Part shown: positions 5,371-6,286 of the stretch, in pieces
Layout: each line of letters starts with the position of its first letter
How positions within the stretch are numbered: position 1 is the first letter of the stretch
The notes under the pieces: model-generated
Told to the model about the DNA's origin: nothing
Databases searched by the model: none
What the model saw: only the letters and a program-made list of their open reading frames with translations
Program-made: the position numbers and the translations under genes
Source of the DNA: Chitinophagaceae bacterium
GTDB taxonomy: Bacteria; Bacteroidota; Bacteroidia; Chitinophagales; Chitinophagaceae
DNA: 6,286 nt
NCBI GenBank assembly: GCA_025351145.1
Contig: JANXWM010000237.1
Coordinates: forward strand, 1 to 6,286
Direction: 5' to 3'

Positions 5371-6286
5371 ATGAGTAAAAATATTGCAATCATCGGGGCA
5401 GGCATCAGCGGTATGTCAACAGCCTATCTTTTAAAGGACGAAGGTTACGGTATTACTATTTATGCAAAAGCATTTTCGCCCAATATTACCAGCAACAAAG
5501 CGGCAGCGTTTTGGTTTCCATATCATATAAGAAATGATCAGAGAGGGGTTGGGTGGTGCAATACAAGTTATGAATATTACAAGTCATTCGCCACAATGCC
5601 CGAAACCGGTATAAGTATGCAGCACCTTATTAAAGCTTTAAGGGAAAACCTGGAAGATGAGGATCCTATCTGGATAGATTTTATGCCCGCCGGCTCCCTG
5701 CGGGTAATGGCTGAAACAGAGTTGCAGCAAGGCATTGCAAAAGGTTATGATATTACCGTACCTTTAATTGAGACTCAAATTTTTCTCCCGTATTTGCAGC
5801 AGCAGCTTACACAAAGCGGCGTTAAGTTTATTGAAAAAGAGATCACTGATTTAAATGATCTTGCCCATGATTATGATATCGTAATCAATTGTTCTGCTTT
5901 GGGGGCAAGACAATTATGTAATGATAATACTGTAATTCCTGTGCGTGGGCAGGTTGCATTACTCGCACCAAAAGAAGGCATGAATATCTATCTTGACAAT
6001 GAAGAGCCTTTGTATGTTGTTCCCCGCCAGGATGCCATTATTGTCGGTGGTACTTATGAAGAAATGGTTGCAACAGAAACAACAGAACCTGCAACGATTG
6101 AACGTCTGTTAAATAACGCGTATAAAGTTTTTCCGGGGTTAAAGCAACAGGAAGTAATTGGAAGCTGGGCAGGTTTAAGACCTTACCGGCCCGAGATTCG
6201 ATTAGAAAGAGAACCTGGTGCCAATATCATTCACAACTATGGCCATGGAGGCAGCGGGTTTACATTATCTTTTGGTTGTGCAGAAG
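5371..6286 (+). CDS. FAD-dependent D-amino-acid oxidase, 3' end cut by window
   Basis: The frame is open from the ATG to the right edge (305 codons). The N-terminus MSKNIAIIGAGISGMSTAYLL is a Rossmann FAD-binding site with GxGxxG at 9-14. PVRGQ at 190-194 and LYVVP with Y215 match DAAO positions; Y215 probably corresponds to the substrate-binding tyrosine of the eukaryotic enzymes. GLRPYRPEIRLERE followed by IIHNYGHGGSG and a G-C-A ending at 304 fits the DAO signature (two aliphatics, H, N, Y, G, x, two small, x, G, five residues, G, x, A) completely and resembles human DAAO closely. The enzyme converts D-amino acids to 2-keto acids, ammonia and H2O2. There is no signal peptide, so it is probably cytoplasmic. 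Family length suggests that only a short C-terminal tail is missing. An in-frame ATG at 5317 would add 18 residues before the FAD motif; the 5371 start is preferred because the dinucleotide-binding strand normally begins the protein. Confidence 0.92.
   Translation, partial: MSKNIAIIGAGISGMSTAYLLKDEGYGITIYAKAFSPNITSNKAAAFWFPYHIRNDQRGVGWCNTSYEYYKSFATMPETGISMQHLIKALRENLEDEDPIWIDFMPAGSLRVMAETELQQGIAKGYDITVPLIETQIFLPYLQQQLTQSGVKFIEKEITDLNDLAHDYDIVINCSALGARQLCNDNTVIPVRGQVALLAPKEGMNIYLDNEEPLYVVPRQDAIIVGGTYEEMVATETTEPATIERLLNNAYKVFPGLKQQEVIGSWAGLRPYRPEIRLEREPGANIIHNYGHGGSGFTLSFGCAE

Overview
The window looks like a chromosomal piece of a Bacteroidota bacterium, most likely of the Chitinophagaceae type. 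This is an inference from style. GC content is moderate, there are no Shine-Dalgarno sequences, start codons are preceded by A/T-rich leaders, several upstream regions carry TAnnTTTG-like -7 boxes, and the protein families fit. No RNA gene, CRISPR array or replication origin was seen.

Layout from left to right: (1) the 5' part of a DinB-family gene on the minus strand, cut by the left edge; (2) a short divergent promoter region; (3) a complete PLP-dependent trans-sulfuration (Cys/Met metabolism) enzyme; (4) a VanX/DdpX-type D-Ala-D-Ala dipeptidase with a lipoprotein signal; (5) an IS200-like/REP-associated Y1 (HUH) transposase of 154 residues, with three hairpin repeats upstream in one orientation and two downstream in the opposite orientation; (6) a secreted beta-lactamase-fold (S12) serine hydrolase with two C-terminal beta domains, followed by a strong intrinsic terminator; (7) a D-amino-acid oxidase that runs off the right edge. 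All genes except the DinB gene are on the plus strand. Gaps of 104 to 312 bases separate them, so they look like separate transcription units rather than one operon.

Two repeat systems stand out. The first is the REP-like family around the transposase: a CCGTTCCGTAGGAACGG hairpin plus an 11-nt tail ending GTAG. It occurs in two tail subtypes that are mirrored about the gene. The second is a dispersed intergenic element with a near-identical 20-nt core, CTTGCGTCGCACTCTTGTAC. It occurs three times, once each upstream of the dipeptidase, the serine hydrolase (inverted) and the D-amino-acid oxidase, and not upstream of the other genes. Two copies can be aligned over about 56 bp.

The three genes preceded by that element could act in sequence on D-amino acids: a lipoprotein dipeptidase and a secreted penicillin-binding-fold hydrolase releasing D-Ala or other D-residues outside the cytoplasm, and a cytoplasmic flavoenzyme oxidising them. 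This is a hypothesis only. The element may simply be a dispersed repeat. No step here is a proven novel system.
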